From the NCBI RefSeq assembly GCF_902498845.1, contig NZ_CABVLM010000005.1, positions 186,001-250,000 on the forward strand: a DNA stretch of 64,000 nucleotides, given 5' to 3'. The stretch is from Pseudoalteromonas rhizosphaerae. GTDB taxonomy: Bacteria > Pseudomonadota > Gammaproteobacteria > Enterobacterales > Alteromonadaceae. Numbering within the stretch: the stretch's first letter is position 1; the number at the start of each line of letters is the position of its first letter. The position numbers were made by a program, and so were the translations under genes. Below are positions 61,720 to 64,000 of the stretch, piece by piece. Under the pieces are notes generated by a model, which saw nothing but the letters and a program-made list of their open reading frames with translations, made no database searches and was not told the origin of the DNA.

Positions 61720-63147
61720 TTACTTCTTCTTTTTAACTGCTTTTTTGTTTGGTAAATCAGTGATTGAACCTTCAAATATTTCAGCTGCAAGACCGATTGA
61801 TTCGTTCAATGTTGGGTGAGCATGAATAGTTAATGCTAAATCTTCACCGTCAGCACCCATTTCGATACCTAGACCGATTTCGCCCAGCATTTCACCTGCG
61901 TTAATACCAATCATAGCACCACCGATAATACGGCCACTTTCTTTATCAAAGATCAGTTTAGTAGAACCCTCAGTACGAGAAGATGCAATTGCACGACCTG
62001 ATGCAGCCCATGGGAATACAGCTGTTTCAATGCTTAAGCCTTGCTCTTTTGCTTCTTTCTCAGTTACGCCAACCCAAGCGATTTCTGGGTCAGTATAGGC
62101 AATTGAAGGAATACATTTCGGATCAAAGTAATGTTTTTGACCTGAGATAACTTCAGCAGCAACGTGACCTTCATGAACCGCTTTGTGCGCAAGCATAGGT
62201 TGGCCAACTAAGTCACCAATTGCGAAGATGTGGTCAACGTTAGTTTTAAGCTGCTTATCAACATTAATGAAGCCACGCTCATCAACATTAACACCCGCTT
62301 TGTCAGCATCTAATAAGTTACCGTTTGGTGTACGACCAACAGCAACTAATACTTTGTCATAACGTACTGGTTCAGCTGGTGCGTTTTTACCTTCAAATGT
62401 AACGTATAAGCCGTCATCTTTCGCTTCTACGCCAACAACTTTAGTTGATAGCATAACGTTAAATTTATCACTTACGTATTTTTGGTAAATCTTGATGATG
62501 TCTTTATCAGCAGCTGGTACTAGTTGGTCAGCAAATTCAACCACGTCGATTGCAGAACCTAGTGCGCGATACACAGTACCCATTTCAAGACCGATAATAC
62601 CACCACCTAATACTAATAGCTTTTCAGGGATGTCTTTAAGCTCTAGTGCACCGGTTGAATCAATTACGCGGTCATCTTCAGGAATGAAAGGTAAGTTTAC
62701 CGGTTTAGAACCAGCAGCAATGATAGCGTTATCAAAAGTAATTGTTGTTTTACCGTCAGCGCCTTCAACATCAAGCGTGTTGCTACCTGTGAATTTACCG
62801 TAACCGTAAACCACTTTAACTTTACGCATTTTAGCCATGCCGTCTAGGCCACCAGTAAGTTGGCTAACAACTGACTCTTTCCACGAACGAATTTTATCTA
62901 AATCAATTTGTGGTGCGCCAAAAGTAACACCATGAGATGACATTTCTGCTGCATCATCAATTACTTTAGCTACGTGTAAAAGTGCTTTCGAAGGAATACA
63001 ACCAACATTAAGACATACACCGCCTAATGTGTCGCGAGATTCTACTACTGTTACTTCTAAGCCCAAGTCAGCAGCACGGAAAGCCGCAGAATAACCACCA
63101 GGACCACCGCCTAGTACAACAACTTGAGTTTTTAATTCGTTGCTCAT
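61720..63147 (-). CDS. lpdA: dihydrolipoyl dehydrogenase (E3)
   Basis: 475 residues. FAD-binding GGGPGGYSAAFRAADLG, redox disulfide GGVCLNVGCIPSKALLH (Cys45, Cys50), NAD-binding GGGIIGLEMGTV, AIGDLVGQPMLAHKA, and the catalytic HAHPTLNES near the C-terminus. It reoxidises lipoamide of the pyruvate and 2-oxoglutarate dehydrogenase complexes. It follows the E2 gene in the usual order with a terminator-like hairpin between them. Confidence 0.97.
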   Translation of the reverse strand: MSNELKTQVVVLGGGPGGYSAAFRAADLGLEVTVVESRDTLGGVCLNVGCIPSKALLHVAKVIDDAAEMSSHGVTFGAPQIDLDKIRSWKESVVSQLTGGLDGMAKMRKVKVVYGYGKFTGSNTLDVEGADGKTTITFDNAIIAAGSKPVNLPFIPEDDRVIDSTGALELKDIPEKLLVLGGGIIGLEMGTVYRALGSAIDVVEFADQLVPAADKDIIKIYQKYVSDKFNVMLSTKVVGVEAKDDGLYVTFEGKNAPAEPVRYDKVLVAVGRTPNGNLLDADKAGVNVDERGFINVDKQLKTNVDHIFAIGDLVGQPMLAHKAVHEGHVAAEVISGQKHYFDPKCIPSIAYTDPEIAWVGVTEKEAKEQGLSIETAVFPWAASGRAIASSRTEGSTKLIFDKESGRIIGGAMIGINAGEMLGEIGLGIEMGADGEDLALTIHAHPTLNESIGLAAEIFEGSITDLPNKKAVKKKK

Positions 63148-63277
63148 GCTTTTACCTTAATTGTTTGAACGGGACACTGCCCTAAAGTTTAACTGCCATG
63201 TTTCTGCAAGGCAGAAAGGGAGAGCAGATCAAAAATTTATGCAAGATATACAAAGATTGTATCATTGCAAATGGTAA

Positions 63278-63309
63278 AAATCCCAGCAAAAAACAACTGG
63301 CTGGGATTT
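63278..63309 (-). terminator. hairpin between aceF and lpdA
   Basis: AAATCCCAGC and GCTGGGATTT arms around a 12-base loop, T-run on the minus strand. It may attenuate read-through from the pyruvate dehydrogenase genes into lpdA. Confidence 0.8.
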
Positions 63310-63342
63310 GATTCTATTTATTTCGCTACATGCAGCAATTGC

Positions 63343-64000
63343 TTACATTACTAATTGGCGAATATCGCTCATGTAACTTGCTAAAGTTACAGTAAAGCGT
63401 GCCGCTAGTGCACCGTCAATCACCCTATGGTCGTAAGACATAGAAAGTGGAACCATTAGTTTTGGTTCAAACTCTTTGCCATTCCACTTAGGTTTAATTT
63501 CAGACTTAGAGACACCTAAAATAGCAACTTCTGGGGCATTTACGATTGGCGTAAAGGCTGTACCGCCAATACCACCAAGGCTTGAAATTGTAAAACAACC
63601 ACCTTGCATATCAGAAGAGGTAAGTTTGCCGTCACGCGCTTTAACAGATACTTCCATTAATTCACGCGATAATTCAATGATGCCTTTCTTATCAACATCT
63701 TTAAATACTGGCACAACCAAACCGTTTGGCGTATCAACTGCAACACCGATATTGATGTACTTCTTAAGAATTAAGCTTTCACCGTCGTTAGATAGTGATG
63801 AGTTAAATGTAGGGAACTCAGCAAGTGCTTTCGCTGCTGCTTTCATTACAAATACCAGCGGGGTGATTTTAACACCTAGCTTTTTCTTCTCGCTAAGGGC
63901 ATTTTGCTCTTTACGGAACTCTTCAAGAGTTGTGATATCAGCTTCATCAAACTGCGTAACATGCGGGATTTGCACCCAGTTACGGTGTAAGTTTTTACCC
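63343..64000 (-). CDS. aceF: dihydrolipoamide acetyltransferase (E2), C-terminal part
   Basis: The last 218 or so codons of the E2 catalytic domain; the gene continues beyond base 64000 and an internal Met at 63975 is not its start. [22 protein letters not shown], then [16 protein letters not shown], and the active-site block [15 protein letters not shown] with catalytic His and Asp. It ends DIRQLVM. Part of the pyruvate dehydrogenase complex with lpdA downstream. Confidence 0.95.
   Translation of the reverse strand, partial: GKNLHRNWVQIPHVTQFDEADITTLEEFRKEQNALSEKKKLGVKITPLVFVMKAAAKALAEFPTFNSSLSNDGESLILKKYINIGVAVDTPNGLVVPVFKDVDKKGIIELSRELMEVSVKARDGKLTSSDMQGGCFTISSLGGIGGTAFTPIVNAPEVAILGVSKSEIKPKWNGKEFEPKLMVPLSMSYDHRVIDGALAARFTVTLASYMSDIRQLVM

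Overview
The window looks like a marine gammaproteobacterium of the Alteromonadales type, most probably Pseudoalteromonas or a close relative. This is inferred from the chromosomal genes at the right end (rapA, a DTW-domain tRNA-modification gene, lpdA, and the end of the pyruvate dehydrogenase E2 gene), the AT-rich sequence and the protein families. No rRNA, tRNA, CRISPR array, integrase or conjugation gene is visible. Everything left of about 54.78 kb reads as a metal-resistance and envelope-modification island. Its right boundary is visible: it interrupts a phoH-type gene.

Layout. 1-2.0 kb: the start of a P1B metal ATPase, its MerR regulator with a classic 19-bp-spacer promoter, and a small exported His/Cys-rich protein. 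2.6-14.5 kb (minus strand): one long copper/silver operon, reading copL-like, DUF411, cusC, cusB (with two CusF domains fused to its C-terminus), cusA, copC, copD, an NTF2-like protein, copA, copB. 14.7-29.6 kb (plus strand): an envelope-remodelling regulon headed by its own two-component system. It holds a DUF5916 protein, a PAP2 phosphatase, two phosphoethanolamine transferases, a DUF3108 protein, an Omp85-type barrel, diacylglycerol kinase, a DUF347 membrane protein, a phosphoglycerol-transferase (LtaS-like) protein and a YkvA-type protein. The four transcription units share a nearly identical regulatory site: three 6-bp half-sites at 11-bp steps, exactly 10 bp upstream of a TAnnnT -10 box.

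29.6-32.2 kb is a scrap zone holding a truncated copy of an unknown two-gene unit, a truncated coiled-coil (KfrA-like) gene and a decayed second copy of the front of the cus operon. 32.3-41.7 kb is a Cd/Zn module: a cadR-type regulator, a transglutaminase-like gene broken by one stop codon, a CDF exporter, a small His-rich protein, an RND czcCBA set, mntP and a relic of a czcA 3' end. 41.75-50.9 kb (minus strand) is a second czcCBA operon under a BlaI/BlaR1-type regulator pair, with HupE-like and accessory proteins. 51.0-53.0 kb holds the intact copy of the unknown two-gene unit and a small hypothetical. 53.1-55.6 kb holds an intact PhoH-family gene and, next to it, the truncated chromosomal phoH.

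55.9-64.0 kb is backbone: rapA, an IS110/IS1111-type element inserted into a copy of a REP-like repeat, a DTW-domain gene, a REP-rich intergenic region, lpdA and partial aceF.

How the parts fit: the RND pumps, P-type ATPase, CDF exporter and MntP move metal out of the cell, while CopA/B/C/D, CusF domains and the small His/Cys-rich proteins bind or oxidise metal in the periplasm. The two-component regulon would alter surface charge. The two EptA enzymes and the LtaS-like enzyme are expected to release diacylglycerol, which DgkA would recycle. That functional link is inference from family knowledge; the shared promoter architecture is read directly from the sequence.
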